Counted from the stretch's first letter, positions 1-9,994 are shown. The stretch: 63,116 nt of DNA from Rubrivivax sp. (GCA_016789955.1 JAEUPB010000024.1:1-63116); one strand, 5' to 3'. Numbers and translations: made by a program. Notes: a model not told the origin generated them from the sequence alone.

Positions 1-843
<843 letters not shown>

Positions 844-852
844 CGGCCGGCG

Positions 853-1689
853 ATGGGTGCCTCCGTTCCCATCAGCTTCGAGTTCTTCCCGCCGAACACC
901 CCGGCGGGCAGCGAGAAGCTCAAGGCCGTCGTCGCCGACCTCGCCGCCGTGCGGCCGGAGTTCTACAGCGTCACCTACGGCGCCGGCGGCTCCACACGCG
1001 AGAAGACGCTGGCCACGGTGCGCGACATCGCCGCGGCCGGCCACGAGGCCGCCCCGCACCTCTCGTGCGTGGGCAGCACGCGCGAGGGCATCGCGGAGAT
1101 CCTGTCGACCTACCGCGCGCAGGGCATCCGCCGCCTGGTGGCGCTGCGCGGCGACCTGCCCAGCGGCATGGCCACCGCCGGCGAGTTCCGCTTTGCCGAC
1201 GAACTGGTGCGCTTCATCCGCGAGAACCAGGGCGAGGACTGGCACATCGAGGTGGCGGCCTATCCCGAGTACCACCCGCAGCAGCGCTACGCGCGGCGCG
1301 ACCTCGAGCACTTCGCTGCCAAGGTCAAGGCCGGCGCGGACGCGGCGATCACGCAGTTCTTCTACAACCCCGACGCCTACTTCCACTTCGTCGACGAGGT
1401 GCGGCGGCTGGGCGTGGAGGCGCCGATCGTGGCCGGCATCATGCCGATCCACAACTACGCGAAGATCGCGCAGTTCGCGGCCCGCGACGGCATCGAGATC
1501 CCGCGCTGGGTGGCGTTGAAGATGGAAGGCTACCTCGACGACGCGGCGTCGATCCGGGCCTTCGGCATCGAGGTCGTGGCACGGCTGTGCGAGCGGCTGG
1601 CGGCCGGCGGCGCACCGGGCATCCACTTCTACACGCTCAACCAGAGCGCGCTGACGCTGGACATCTGCAGGCGCCTCGGTTGGCTGTAG
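853..1689 (+). CDS. metF: 5,10-methylenetetrahydrofolate reductase
   Basis: Reduces 5,10-methylene-THF to 5-methyl-THF with an FAD cofactor, supplying the methyl group for methionine synthesis. The 278-residue product has the usual length of the short bacterial MetF and a TIM-barrel pattern. It opens with SFEFFPP, whose glutamate (residue 10) is the expected catalytic acid, and shows the AITQFFYN and AGIMPI signatures. It starts 9 bases after ahcY, so the two are probably cotranscribed; SAH recycling and methyl-THF formation are adjacent steps of the methionine cycle. A hairpin downstream (1718-1752) may end the unit. Confidence 0.97.
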   Translation: MGASVPISFEFFPPNTPAGSEKLKAVVADLAAVRPEFYSVTYGAGGSTREKTLATVRDIAAAGHEAAPHLSCVGSTREGIAEILSTYRAQGIRRLVALRGDLPSGMATAGEFRFADELVRFIRENQGEDWHIEVAAYPEYHPQQRYARRDLEHFAAKVKAGADAAITQFFYNPDAYFHFVDEVRRLGVEAPIVAGIMPIHNYAKIAQFAARDGIEIPRWVALKMEGYLDDAASIRAFGIEVVARLCERLAAGGAPGIHFYTLNQSALTLDICRRLGWL

Positions 1690-1717
1690 CGGAAAGGCCA
1701 CACTGACGTCAGGGGCA

Positions 1718-1752
1718 CGCGCCGGGTTTGCTGCAACGCAACATCCGGCGCG
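1718..1752 (+). terminator. Hairpin after metF, possible terminator
   Basis: Perfect 8-bp arms CGCGCCGG (1718-1725) and CCGGCGCG (1745-1752) enclose a 19-nt loop, which itself contains a short TTGC/GCAA pairing. It lies 28 bases past the metF stop and 63 bases before the ompW start. No T-run follows, so it is not a classical intrinsic terminator. Between it and ompW lies a second small inverted repeat, GGTCA-TG-TGACC (1778-1789), which could be an operator. Confidence 0.4.
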
Positions 1753-1814
1753 ACCCGCCCGGTTCAATGGGTCTTGCGGTCATGTGACCGTACCCGTCTG
1801 AATCGAGGATCGTC

Positions 1815-2423
1815 ATGAAGAGTCACTGGATCGCCGTCGCCCTGCTGGCCGCCACGGTGCCGCCCGCGTTCGCCCAGGCGGCCGACCAGGGTGCGTGGCT
1901 GGTGCGCGGACGTGCGCTGTACCTGGACTCCGCCAACAAGGACAGCACGCCGCTCGGCCTGAGCGTCAACAACAAGCTGTTCCCCGAGGTCGACATCAGC
2001 TACTTCGTGACGCCCAACGTCGCGCTGGAACTGATCCTCACCTACCCGCAGAAGCACGACATCCGCTCCAACGGCGCCAACATCGGCACGTTGAAGCACC
2101 TGCCGCCGGTGCTCTCGGTGCAGTACCACTTCACCGGCCTGCCGGCGCGGCCGTACCTCGGCGCGGGGCTGAACTACACGCACTTCTCCAGCGTGTCGTT
2201 CGCGCCGGCGGTGGTCACGGCGCTGCACCCGACGATCGAGAAGAACAGTGTCGGCCTCGCGCTGCAGGCCGGCGTGGACGTGCCGATGGGCGGCGGCTGG
2301 CTGTTCAACGTCGACGTGAAGAAGGTCAAGCTCGAGACCGATGTGAAGTCGTCGGGCACGAAGGTCGGCACCTTCAAGGTCGACCCGCTGCTGTTCAGCG
2401 TCGGCGTCGGCAAGCGGTTCTGA
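1815..2423 (+). CDS. ompW: OmpW-family outer membrane protein
   Basis: Predicted eight-stranded beta-barrel porin of the OmpW family, thought to let small hydrophobic compounds cross the outer membrane. The 202-residue product has a signal peptide (hydrophobic LLAATVPPAFA, cleavage near residue 21) and alternating hydrophobic strands. It contains the family's typical YLGAGLNYTHF stretch and ends in phenylalanine, as outer-membrane barrels do for BAM recognition. It is transcribed alone, with metF upstream and the opposite-strand folate gene downstream. The start is preceded by GAGGA 9 bases upstream. No substrate can be read from the sequence. Confidence 0.9.
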   Translation: MKSHWIAVALLAATVPPAFAQAADQGAWLVRGRALYLDSANKDSTPLGLSVNNKLFPEVDISYFVTPNVALELILTYPQKHDIRSNGANIGTLKHLPPVLSVQYHFTGLPARPYLGAGLNYTHFSSVSFAPAVVTALHPTIEKNSVGLALQAGVDVPMGGGWLFNVDVKKVKLETDVKSSGTKVGTFKVDPLLFSVGVGKRF

Positions 2424-2460
2424 CGGACCCCGGGGCCGGGCGCTGCCCGGCCTCAACCGA

Positions 2461-3054
2461 CTACAGCCCGGGTGCCTGCCAGGCCAGCCCTTCGTCGGTG
2501 AGGATGGCGTCCAGCGGCACGTCGTGCGGCTCGGGCTTGAGCCACGGCACGTAGCCGTGCGAGTAGCCCACGCCGATGGTGATGGGCCTGGGCCGCAGCG
2601 CGGCCAGCGTGCGGTCGTAGAAGCCGCCGCCGTAGCCCAGGCGCAGGCCGCCCGGGCCGTAGCCCACGCAGGGCACCAGCAGCAGCAGCGGCTCGAAGGC
2701 CTCGGTGTCCTTGGGTTTGGGGATGCCGTAGGCATCCTCCTCCATCGGGCAGCCGGGGTACCAGACGTGGAAGCGCAGCTGCTTCGACTCACGGTCGATC
2801 ACGGGCAGGCCGATGCGGCGACGGTCCTCGGCCTCGCTCCAGCGGTACAGCGCCGGCAGCGCGTCGAACTCGCCCTTGATCGGCCAGTAGGCGCCGATCG
2901 TGTGCTCCGGCCGGCCTACCAGCCACACGCGCAGCACCTCCTGCAGGTGCACCGAGCGCTGGTGGCGGTCGACCATCGCCTGCCGCTCCGCCTGCAACTG
3001 GCGGCGCAGCGTCTTCTTGTCCTCGGTGGGCAGCAAGGGGAAGGGCAGCGTCAT
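2461..3054 (-). CDS. 5-formyltetrahydrofolate cyclo-ligase
   Basis: ATP-dependent conversion of 5-formyl-THF to 5,10-methenyl-THF, returning a storage folate to the one-carbon pool. The 197-residue protein has the usual family length, an early basic segment (KKTLRRQLQAER) that contributes to ATP binding, and the hallmark GYGGGFYDRTLA loop near residues 150-160 that binds phosphate and folate. The bacterial family is variously named YgfA, Fau or MTHFS. It lies convergent to ompW and could be cotranscribed with the DUF2917 gene upstream on the same strand (57-base gap). metF, another folate gene, is nearby. Confidence 0.93.
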   Translation of the reverse strand: MTLPFPLLPTEDKKTLRRQLQAERQAMVDRHQRSVHLQEVLRVWLVGRPEHTIGAYWPIKGEFDALPALYRWSEAEDRRRIGLPVIDRESKQLRFHVWYPGCPMEEDAYGIPKPKDTEAFEPLLLLVPCVGYGPGGLRLGYGGGFYDRTLAALRPRPITIGVGYSHGYVPWLKPEPHDVPLDAILTDEGLAWQAPGL

Positions 3055-3111
3055 GGCGCGCGATTGTCGGGCCTGCGCGCGGCCCGCCCAGTCGCCGCCA
3101 CGGCGCAGTGC

Positions 3112-3465
3112 TCATGCCAGGCGCCAGGCGGGCATCCAGGCCAGCACCGAAGACCAGAAGCCGGGCCGAATGGTGGGCCTTGCGGGCGGTTCCTCGAGCA
3201 GTTGCGCCTGCGCGCGCGGCCAGGCCTCGACCCACCAGCGGCTGCCGGGCGGCAGGCGCAGTTCATCGCCGGCCTCGAGCCAGATGTCGCGTGCGTCGTC
3301 GGCGCTGGCGGCGTCGGGCGTCACCCACAGGCGCCCCTGCTGCACGGTCAGCCAGCGCGCGACGGGCATCGCCGGCAGCTGTCGCACGTCGTCGGGGCCG
3401 AGTTGCCAGCGCCCATGGAGCGAGCCGGGGGATTGATTCGCATCGTGCATGACCGCGTGATTCAT
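3112..3465 (-). CDS. DUF2917 domain protein
   Basis: A 117-residue cytosolic protein of unknown function carrying the DUF2917 pattern: a short beta-rich domain with WLTVQQGRLWVTPD followed by DIWLEAGDELRLPPGSRWWVEAWP, reminiscent of a small cupin-like fold. I chose the ATG at 3465 because GGAATGGAG lies directly upstream at SD distance. An in-frame upstream ATG at 3525 would give 137 residues but reaches into the promoter region of the divergent lysR. DUF2917 genes beside a GcvA-like LysR gene are, from memory, a recurrent Burkholderiales arrangement, so the LysR may control it. Biochemical role unknown. Confidence 0.75.
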   Translation of the reverse strand: MNHAVMHDANQSPGSLHGRWQLGPDDVRQLPAMPVARWLTVQQGRLWVTPDAASADDARDIWLEAGDELRLPPGSRWWVEAWPRAQAQLLEEPPARPTIRPGFWSSVLAWMPAWRLA

Positions 3466-3559
3466 CGTCGAACTCCATTCCTGCAATGAGGCGGCATCTT
3501 GCTGGGGGATGACAGCCGCGTCCAATCAGTCCGAACCACCGCATTGATAATCTCCCGTC

Positions 3560-4522
3560 ATGAATCGCTTGCCATCGCGGCCCCTCTCGCTGCAACCCCT
3601 GCGGGCCTTCGACGCGGTGGCCCGACGGCTGAACTTCCGCGCTGCGGCCGAAGATCTGCACCTGACGCAGCCAGCCATCAGCCGCCAGATCCGCGGGCTG
3701 GAGGACGAGCTGGGCATGCCGCTGTTCGTGCGCGGCACGCGGCACGTGGAGCTGACCGGCGCCGGGCAGGCACTGCTGCAGGTGGTGGTGCCATGGCTGG
3801 CACAACTCGACGCGCAGGTCCGCCAGCTGCGCGTGACGCGGCACCGCCAGCCGGTGGCGTTGACCACCTTCGCGTCGTTCGCGTCGCTGTGGTTGCTGCC
3901 GCGGCTTCAGTCCTTCCAGCAGCAGCACCCGCAGATCGACATCCGCATCTCCGCCAGCGACGCGCTGGCCGACCTCGACGACCCGGAGATCGACCTCGCG
4001 CTTCGCTACACCGACGCGGCGCCGCCCGGTGCCGAGCACCTGTTCGACGAGGTCGTCACGCCCGTGGCCAGCCCCTCGTTCGTGGCCCGTGAAGGGCTGC
4101 GAACCCCGGCCGACCTGGCCCGGTGCACGCTGCTGGAGGAGGATGACGACCGCTCCAGCGCGCGCTGGCTGCGCTGGCGCCACTTTCTCGACACCCACGC
4201 CCCGCCGGGGCTGGATCCTCGCGGCTGGCTCTACATGAACTTCACCTACCAGCAGGTGCAGGCGGCACTGGCCGGGCAGGGCGTGGCGCTGGCGCGCCTG
4301 CCGCTGGTGCGCGAGTCGCTGGAGCGTGGCGACCTGGTGGAGCCCTTCGGCATCGAACGGCGCGTGGCCTCGCCGTTCCGCTACTGGCTGGTGCGCTGGC
4401 CGGCGCGCCGCGAGCGGCCGGCGCTGGCCGCCTTCGAACGCTGGCTCGTGGATGAAGCCCGACAGACACAGTTGTCGTTGACCTCCGCCTGCGGCCCCGC
4501 CCGGCACAATTCGGCCCCATGA
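3560..4522 (+). CDS. LysR-family regulator, GcvA-like
   Basis: DNA-binding regulator of 320 residues. The N-terminal winged helix-turn-helix is clear (LRAFDAVARRLNFRAAAEDLHLTQPAISRQIRGLEDELG, about residues 13-48), followed by the effector-binding domain with the GcvA-like ISASDALADLDDPEIDLALRY segment. It is divergent from the DUF2917 gene, the classic position for a LysR regulator and its target, with a 94-bp gap. A GATAAT hexamer ends 8 bases before the ATG, so a leaderless transcript is possible, but no good -35 was found. Its stop overlaps the slt start by 4 bases (ATGA). The co-inducer is unknown. Confidence 0.9.
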   Translation: MNRLPSRPLSLQPLRAFDAVARRLNFRAAAEDLHLTQPAISRQIRGLEDELGMPLFVRGTRHVELTGAGQALLQVVVPWLAQLDAQVRQLRVTRHRQPVALTTFASFASLWLLPRLQSFQQQHPQIDIRISASDALADLDDPEIDLALRYTDAAPPGAEHLFDEVVTPVASPSFVAREGLRTPADLARCTLLEEDDDRSSARWLRWRHFLDTHAPPGLDPRGWLYMNFTYQQVQAALAGQGVALARLPLVRESLERGDLVEPFGIERRVASPFRYWLVRWPARRERPALAAFERWLVDEARQTQLSLTSACGPARHNSAP

Positions 4523-6561
4523 AGGTGATGCTGATCCGTCTGCCGATCGCGTGGTGTGCTGCGGGCCTGTTGCTCGCCGGCGGGCCGGTGGGCATGGTCG
4601 CCACAGCCCGTGCGGCCCCCGCTGCGACCGTCTCGCAGGACCGCGTGATCGTCGATGCGCGCGAGGCGCTGAAGAAGAAGGACAAGGCACGGCTGGCCGC
4701 GTTCAGGCAGGCGGCGGCCGGGCATCCGCTGGCGCAGTGGGTCGAATACTGGGAGCTGAGCAACCGCCTGGCCGACGCGCAGCAGGGCGAGCTCGACGCG
4801 TTCTACGCGCGCTGGAGCGGCACCTACGTGGAAGACCGCCTGCGCAACGACTGGCTGCTCGAACTCGGCCGCCGCCGCGACTTCGAGAACTTCGCCAAGG
4901 ACCACCCCGCGTACCGCATGAACGACGACCGCGAGGTCGCCTGCTACCACCTGCTGGTGCGTCACGGCGCCGGTGACGACGTGGCCGACGCGGCGCGCGA
5001 GGCCTGGCACGCCCAGCGCGATGCCGACGACGGCTGCACGCTGCTGGCCAGCACGCTCGTGCAGGCCGGCAAGCTGCGGCCCGAGCACGTGTGGACCGAA
5101 GCGCGGCTGTCGATCGACGCCAACCGGCCGCGTGCGGCGCGTCTGGCCGCCGCGATGATCGGCAACGAGGCGGCGCAGGCCGTGAACGAGCTGATCGAGC
5201 AGCCGCTGCGCGTGCTGAAGCGGCATGAGGCCGGCGCGCTCGCGGGCGACCGTGCCGAGATCGCGGTGCTCGCGCTCATGCGCGCCGCGGCCAACGACCC
5301 CGAGTACGCCGCCGGGCAGCTGTCATCGTCGTTCTCGCGCCGGCTGCCGCCGCTGCTGGCGGCCCAGGCCTGGGCCACCGCCGGCAAGCTGGCCGCGATG
5401 AAGCAGCAACCCGAGGCCGTGGCGCACTATGCGCAGGCCTTCAAACTGCTGGGCAGCAAGGCGCCGGGGTGGAGCGACGACACGCTGGCCTGGGCCGTGC
5501 GCGCGGTGCTGCGCTCGGCTCCGCCCGTCGGCCTGGCCGGTGACCGCTGGGCCATGGTGCAGCGCGCGATCGAGGCGATGAGCGCCACCGAGCGGCGCGA
5601 GCCGGCGTGGACCTACTGGAAGGCGCGTGCGCTGCTGGCGCGCGCCAAGCCCGGCCCGGCCGGCGAGGCCGACCGGCTGAATGCCCAGTTGCTGCTCGAA
5701 GGGCTGGCCGATCACCTGGGCTTCTACGGCCAGCTCGCCGCCGAGGATCTCGGCCGCACGATCGGCCTGCCGGAGACGGCCCAGCCGCCGACCGACGCCG
5801 AGCGCACCGCCGTGCGTGCGCTGCCCGGCTTCGCGCGCGCGCTGCAGCTCATCGGGCTGAACCTGCGCAACGAAGGCGTGCGCGAGTGGAACTACACGCT
5901 GCGCGGCATGAACGACCGCGAGCTGCTCGCGTCGGCGCAACTGGCCTGCGAGCGCGAGGTGTGGGACCGCTGCATCAACACCAGCGAGCGCAGCCGCCGC
6001 GAGGTCGACATCGCGCAGCGCTACCCGACGCCGATGCGCGACGACGTGGTGGCGCGCGCGAAGGACGCCGGGCTGGACCCGGCCTACGTGTTCGGGCTGA
6101 TCCGCCAGGAATCGCGCTTCGTGCCCGACCTGCGCTCGCATGTCGGCGCTTCCGGGCTGATGCAGCTGATGCCTGCCACCGCCAAGTGGACGGCCAAGCG
6201 CATCGGCGTGCCGTTCGCGCCCGATCAGATCAACGACCGCGACGTCAACCTGCAGCTCGGCACCGCCTACCTGCGCCATGTGCTCGACGACCTCGGCGGC
6301 TCGCAGGCGCTGGCCGCGGCGGCCTACAACGCCGGGCCCAGCCGGCCCAAGCGCTGGCGCGAAGGCCAGCCGCTGGAAGCCGCGGCCTGGGCCGAGGCCA
6401 TCCCGTTCAACGAGACGCGCGACTACGTGAAGAAGGTGCTGGCCAACGCCACCACCTACGCGCTGATCCTGGGCACCGGCGCGCCGTCGCTGAAGGCCCG
6501 GCTGGGCGGCCTGATCGGACCCGCCGCGACGTCGCGTGACGGCGCCACCGCCACGCCGTGA
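4519..6561 (+). CDS. slt: Soluble lytic murein transglycosylase
   Basis: Periplasmic peptidoglycan lyase that cleaves the MurNAc-GlcNAc bond to form 1,6-anhydromuropeptides. The 680-residue product has an N-terminal signal peptide, a long alpha-helical superhelix (about residues 40-480) as in Slt70, and a C-terminal GH23 domain. The catalytic glutamate sits in LIRQESRF, followed by GASGLMQLMPATA, AAYNAGPSR and IPFNETRDYVKKV, all diagnostic. It overlaps lysR by 4 bases (ATGA) and the downstream SDR gene by 4 bases (GTGA), so the three genes are probably translationally coupled. Confidence 0.95.
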   Translation: MKVMLIRLPIAWCAAGLLLAGGPVGMVATARAAPAATVSQDRVIVDAREALKKKDKARLAAFRQAAAGHPLAQWVEYWELSNRLADAQQGELDAFYARWSGTYVEDRLRNDWLLELGRRRDFENFAKDHPAYRMNDDREVACYHLLVRHGAGDDVADAAREAWHAQRDADDGCTLLASTLVQAGKLRPEHVWTEARLSIDANRPRAARLAAAMIGNEAAQAVNELIEQPLRVLKRHEAGALAGDRAEIAVLALMRAAANDPEYAAGQLSSSFSRRLPPLLAAQAWATAGKLAAMKQQPEAVAHYAQAFKLLGSKAPGWSDDTLAWAVRAVLRSAPPVGLAGDRWAMVQRAIEAMSATERREPAWTYWKARALLARAKPGPAGEADRLNAQLLLEGLADHLGFYGQLAAEDLGRTIGLPETAQPPTDAERTAVRALPGFARALQLIGLNLRNEGVREWNYTLRGMNDRELLASAQLACEREVWDRCINTSERSRREVDIAQRYPTPMRDDVVARAKDAGLDPAYVFGLIRQESRFVPDLRSHVGASGLMQLMPATAKWTAKRIGVPFAPDQINDRDVNLQLGTAYLRHVLDDLGGSQALAAAAYNAGPSRPKRWREGQPLEAAAWAEAIPFNETRDYVKKVLANATTYALILGTGAPSLKARLGGLIGPAATSRDGATATP

Positions 6562-7520
6562 GCATGACGATGCGACGCATCCTGGTGCTCGGCGGCACCG
6601 GCTTCGTGGGCCGCGCGCTGGCCGAGCGGGCCACGCGGGCCGGCGGTGACCTCCGGCTCACGGTGCCCACGCGCCGGCTGGCCCACGCGCAGCGGCTGCA
6701 GCACCTGCCGCCGGTGACCATCCTGCGCGCCGACGTGAATGACGAGCGCGCGCTCGCGCAGCTGCTGCCCGGGCACGACGCGGTGGTGAACCTGGTGGCC
6801 ATCCTGCACGGCAGCGCGGCCGACTTCGACCATGTGCACGTGGCGCTGCCGCGCAAGCTGGCCGCGGCGTGCCACACGGCCGGCGTGAAGCGGCTCGTGC
6901 ACGTCAGCGCGATCGGCGTGGCGACCGACGCGCCGTCGCTCTACCTGCGCAGCAAGGCCGCCGGCGAGGTGGCGCTGCAGGCCGCGGGGCTGGCGCTGAC
7001 GCTGCTGCGGCCGTCGGTGATATTCGGCGCCGAAGACCGCTTCATGAACCTCTTCGCGTCGCTGCAGTCGGTGTCGCCGGTGACGCCGCTGGCCGGCGGC
7101 GACGCGCAGCTGCAACCGGTGTGGGTCGACGACGTGGCCGAGGCGATCCTGCGCTGCCTCGACGAGCCGCGCACCCTCGGCCGCACGTACGAGCTGGCCG
7201 GTCCGCGCCCGTATGCGCTGGCCGAGCTGGTGCGGCTGGCCGGGCGCTGGGCCGGGCACGAGCGGCCGGTCGTGCCGCTGCCGATGGCGGTCGGCCGGCT
7301 GCAGGCGATGGCGCTCGAATGCCTGCCCGGGCAGCCGCTGATGTCGCGCGACAACCTGCGTTCGCTGGCGGTGCCCAACGTGAAGTCGCCCGACCTGCCG
7401 GGCCTGGCCGACCTCGGCATCGAGGCGGCCGCGCTCGAGGCCATCGCGCCGGGCTACCTCGCGCCCGACGCTGGCCGCGCGCGCTTCAACCCGCTGCGGG
7501 CCCGCGCGCGGCGCGATTGA
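6558..7520 (+). CDS. NAD(P)-binding SDR protein, NDUFA9-like
   Basis: A 320-residue atypical short-chain dehydrogenase of the complex I NDUFA9 type. A Rossmann fold begins at once (ILVLGGTGFVGRAL), with HDAVVNLVAIL, HVSAIGV and a YLRSKAAGE segment holding the Tyr-x3-Lys pair. Proteins of this kind bind NAD(P)H and a quinone or lipid, but bacterial members are largely uncharacterised. GTG at 6558 overlaps the slt stop by 4 bases; ATG codons 2 and 4 codons further on are alternatives. Downstream lies a 14-bp palindrome GACGCCGCGGCGTC (7535-7548) before the next gene. The reaction is not deducible. Confidence 0.85.
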   Translation: MSMTMRRILVLGGTGFVGRALAERATRAGGDLRLTVPTRRLAHAQRLQHLPPVTILRADVNDERALAQLLPGHDAVVNLVAILHGSAADFDHVHVALPRKLAAACHTAGVKRLVHVSAIGVATDAPSLYLRSKAAGEVALQAAGLALTLLRPSVIFGAEDRFMNLFASLQSVSPVTPLAGGDAQLQPVWVDDVAEAILRCLDEPRTLGRTYELAGPRPYALAELVRLAGRWAGHERPVVPLPMAVGRLQAMALECLPGQPLMSRDNLRSLAVPNVKSPDLPGLADLGIEAAALEAIAPGYLAPDAGRARFNPLRARARRD

Positions 7521-7648
7521 CCTCGGCGGCGCCCGACGCCGCGGCGTCACGCTCGCCCTCGCGGTCGTCATCGCAGCGATGACGCATCTGCATCGCCGGC
7601 GCCCGCGCCCGCCCGTAGCATCGCGCCTCGTCCTCCCGCGGAGCCGGC

Positions 7649-8332
7649 ATGTCGCTGCAACTGATCATCGGCAACAAGAACTACTCGTCCTGGTCCATGC
7701 GGGCCTGGGTGTTGATGACGCAGCTGCGAATGCGCTTCGAGGAGGTGTACGTGCGGCTGGACCTCGCGCCCGACTCGGCCTTTCGCCGCGAGGTGGCGCG
7801 CCACTCGCCGGCGGGCCGCGTGCCGGTACTGGTCGACGAAGGTTTCGCCGTGTGGGACACGCTGGCCATCGCCGAGTACCTGCACGACAAGTTCCCGCAG
7901 GCCGGCGTGTGGCCACGCGACTCCAAGGCCCGCGCCCGCGCGCGCAGCATCGTCGCCGAGATGCACAGCGGCTTCGGGGCGCTGCGCAGCCACTGCCCGA
8001 TGAACATCGAGGCCTCGCTCCCTGAGGTCGGCGCGCGCATCCTCGCCGAGCAGCCCGCCGTCGGTGCCGACCTGACCCGCATCGACGCGATGTGGTGCGA
8101 CGCGCTCACCGCGAGCGGCGGCCCGTTCCTGTTCGGCGATTTCTGCGCGGCCGATGCCTTCTACGCGCCGGTGGCGATGCGCATCCGCAGCTACCGGCTG
8201 CCGATGTCGCCGCAGGCCGCGGCCTACGTCGAGCGGCTCGCGACGGCACCGGCCGTGGCGCGCTGGATCGCCGATGCGCTCGCCGAGGCCGACTTCATCC
8301 CAGAGGACGAGCCCTACCGCACCGCGCGGTGA
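7649..8332 (+). CDS. Glutathione S-transferase family protein
   Basis: A 227-residue cytosolic GST. The thioredoxin-like N-terminal domain includes the NYSSWSMRAW motif, whose serine is the likely glutathione-activating residue as in zeta/beta-like GSTs, and the conserved GRVPVLVDEGFAVWDTLAIAEYL segment that positions glutathione. The alpha-helical C-terminal domain follows (FLFGDFCAADAFYAPV). It starts 128 bases after the SDR gene and is followed after 17 bases by cca. Substrate unknown; GSTs of this type are usually general detoxification or isomerase enzymes. Confidence 0.9.
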   Translation: MSLQLIIGNKNYSSWSMRAWVLMTQLRMRFEEVYVRLDLAPDSAFRREVARHSPAGRVPVLVDEGFAVWDTLAIAEYLHDKFPQAGVWPRDSKARARARSIVAEMHSGFGALRSHCPMNIEASLPEVGARILAEQPAVGADLTRIDAMWCDALTASGGPFLFGDFCAADAFYAPVAMRIRSYRLPMSPQAAAYVERLATAPAVARWIADALAEADFIPEDEPYRTAR

Positions 8333-8349
8333 GCGGGCAGGCGCCGGCG

Positions 8350-9435
8350 ATGCAGCTCTACGTCGTCGGCGGTGCGGTGCGCGACGAGCTGCTCGGCCGG
8401 CCGGCGGCCGACCGCGACTGGGTGGCCGTGGGCGCCACGCCCGAGGAGTTGCTGGCGCTGGGCTACAAGCCCGTCGGCCGCGACTTCCCGGTGTTCCTGC
8501 ACCCGCAGACCGGCGAGGAGGTGGCGCTGGCGCGCACCGAACGCAAGAGCGCGCGCGGCTACCACGGCTTCACGTTCCACGCGTCGCCCGACGTGACGCT
8601 GGAGCAGGACCTGCAGCGGCGCGACCTGACCATCAACGCGATGGCGCGCGACGCGCAGGGCCGGCTCATCGATCCCTGCGGCGGCGAGCGTGACCTGCGC
8701 GCGCGCGTGCTGCGCCACGTGTCGCCGGCCTTCGCCGAGGACCCGGTGCGGCTGCTGCGCGTGGCGCGCTTCGCCGCGCGCTGGCCCGATTTCACGGTGG
8801 CGCCGGAGACGATGGCGCTGCTGCGCCAGCTGGTGGACGACGGCGAGGTCGATGCGCTGGTGGCCGAGCGCGTGTGGCAGGAGTGCTCGCGCGGGCTGAT
8901 GGAGGTGCGGCCCAGCCGCATGCTGGAGCTGCTGGCTGCCTGCGGTGCGCTCCCGCGGCTGGCGCCGGGGCTGGACGCCGGCCCCGAAAGGCTGGCGCGC
9001 ATCGACCGCGCCGCCGCTGCGGGCCTGTCGCTGCCGCAGCGCTATGCGCTGATGCTGCTGGGCGGGGCCGACGTGGAGGCGATCAGCGAGCGGTGGCGCG
9101 TGGACACCGCGTGCCGCGAGATGGCCGCGCTGCTCGCCCGCCTGCACGAGCGCCTGGGCCGGGCCGAGTCGTTCGATGCGGCCGCACTCGTGGCCTTGCT
9201 CGACGAGGGCGACGCGTGGCGCCGTGGCGGGCGTTTCGAAGCGCTGCTGGCAGCCACGCAATGCCTGGACCCGGCGCCGCCGCTGGAGCGGCTGCGCGCG
9301 GTTTGGCGGGCGGCCGCAGCGATCGACACCGCCGCCGTCGCGGCCGCGGCGGCGGCTCGCGGGGCCCGCGGCCCGGCGGTCGGCGAGGCCATCGTGCAGG
9401 CGCGCATCGCAGCGGTCGACGCCGCACGGCGCTGA
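8350..9435 (+). CDS. cca: CCA tRNA nucleotidyltransferase (no HD domain)
   Basis: Adds or repairs the 3' CCA tail of tRNA without a template. The 361-residue protein starts with YVVGGAVRDELLGRP and has the DxD metal motif in ADRDWV, the RRDLTINAMA signature and the EDPVRLLRVARFAARW neck helix, identifying a class II enzyme. The E. coli enzyme is about 412 residues with a C-terminal HD phosphohydrolase domain. Here no HD motif is visible, so the protein probably lacks the 2',3'-cyclic phosphodiesterase activity. The start at 8350 fits the motif position; the open frame extends upstream into the GST gene and is not used. Confidence 0.94.
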   Translation: MQLYVVGGAVRDELLGRPAADRDWVAVGATPEELLALGYKPVGRDFPVFLHPQTGEEVALARTERKSARGYHGFTFHASPDVTLEQDLQRRDLTINAMARDAQGRLIDPCGGERDLRARVLRHVSPAFAEDPVRLLRVARFAARWPDFTVAPETMALLRQLVDDGEVDALVAERVWQECSRGLMEVRPSRMLELLAACGALPRLAPGLDAGPERLARIDRAAAAGLSLPQRYALMLLGGADVEAISERWRVDTACREMAALLARLHERLGRAESFDAAALVALLDEGDAWRRGGRFEALLAATQCLDPAPPLERLRAVWRAAAAIDTAAVAAAAAARGARGPAVGEAIVQARIAAVDAARR

Positions 9436-9458
9436 GGAGCTATGCCAATATTGCGGCG

Positions 9459-9836
9459 ATGAGACTCGCCGAGGGCATCCAGAAGCACGGATTCCGCAAG
9501 TGGTACGAGCGCCAGCTGCTGCGCAGCCACGCCTGCATGGCGCTCACCTTCCTCTGCGGCATCGGCGTGGTCGCTGCCTTCGAAGGCATGACCCGCTTCC
9601 GCGACTGGACCGACCAGGCCAACAACATCATCGCGGTGCTGATCTGCGCGGGCATCGGCATCTGGTCGCTGCGCCGCTACCTGTACCTGCTGAACCATGC
9701 CGAGATGGTCGCCAACCAGGCCGAGTGCGCGTCCTGCGGCACGTACGGCCGGCTGCGACTGGTGCATGCCCCCACGCGCGAAGGCGTGCACGTCTGCTGC
9801 GCCCAGTGCGACCACCGCTGGCGCATCGACGACTGA
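9459..9836 (+). CDS. Small membrane protein with C-terminal zinc ribbon
   Basis: A 125-residue protein with two predicted transmembrane helices (about residues 21-42 and 54-70), then a cytosolic tail with two CxxC pairs (CASC and CAQC near residues 88-91 and 116-119) that look like a zinc ribbon. It starts 23 bases after cca and may be cotranscribed with it. I do not recognise a named family. Codon use matches its neighbours and the reading frame is not needed by any other gene, which supports it being real. Confidence 0.75.
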   Translation: MRLAEGIQKHGFRKWYERQLLRSHACMALTFLCGIGVVAAFEGMTRFRDWTDQANNIIAVLICAGIGIWSLRRYLYLLNHAEMVANQAECASCGTYGRLRLVHAPTREGVHVCCAQCDHRWRIDD

Positions 9837-9994
9837 ACGCGGCCGCCCGAGCGGGGTCGAGCGCGGTCCCGATCGCCCCGCCCGGCTGTCGTTTCGCACC
9901 GCGTCGCTGCGGTTCGTCACATGCGGCTCGCGGCGGGCGGCGCGCGACCGCACCATCACGCCATCGACAACTTCCACTCCCCAGGAGTGCCGCG

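Noticed and set aside
3466-3525. Longer start for the DUF2917 protein
   Set aside because: It runs into the lysR promoter region and lacks a ribosome site, whereas 3465 has GGAATGGAG upstream.
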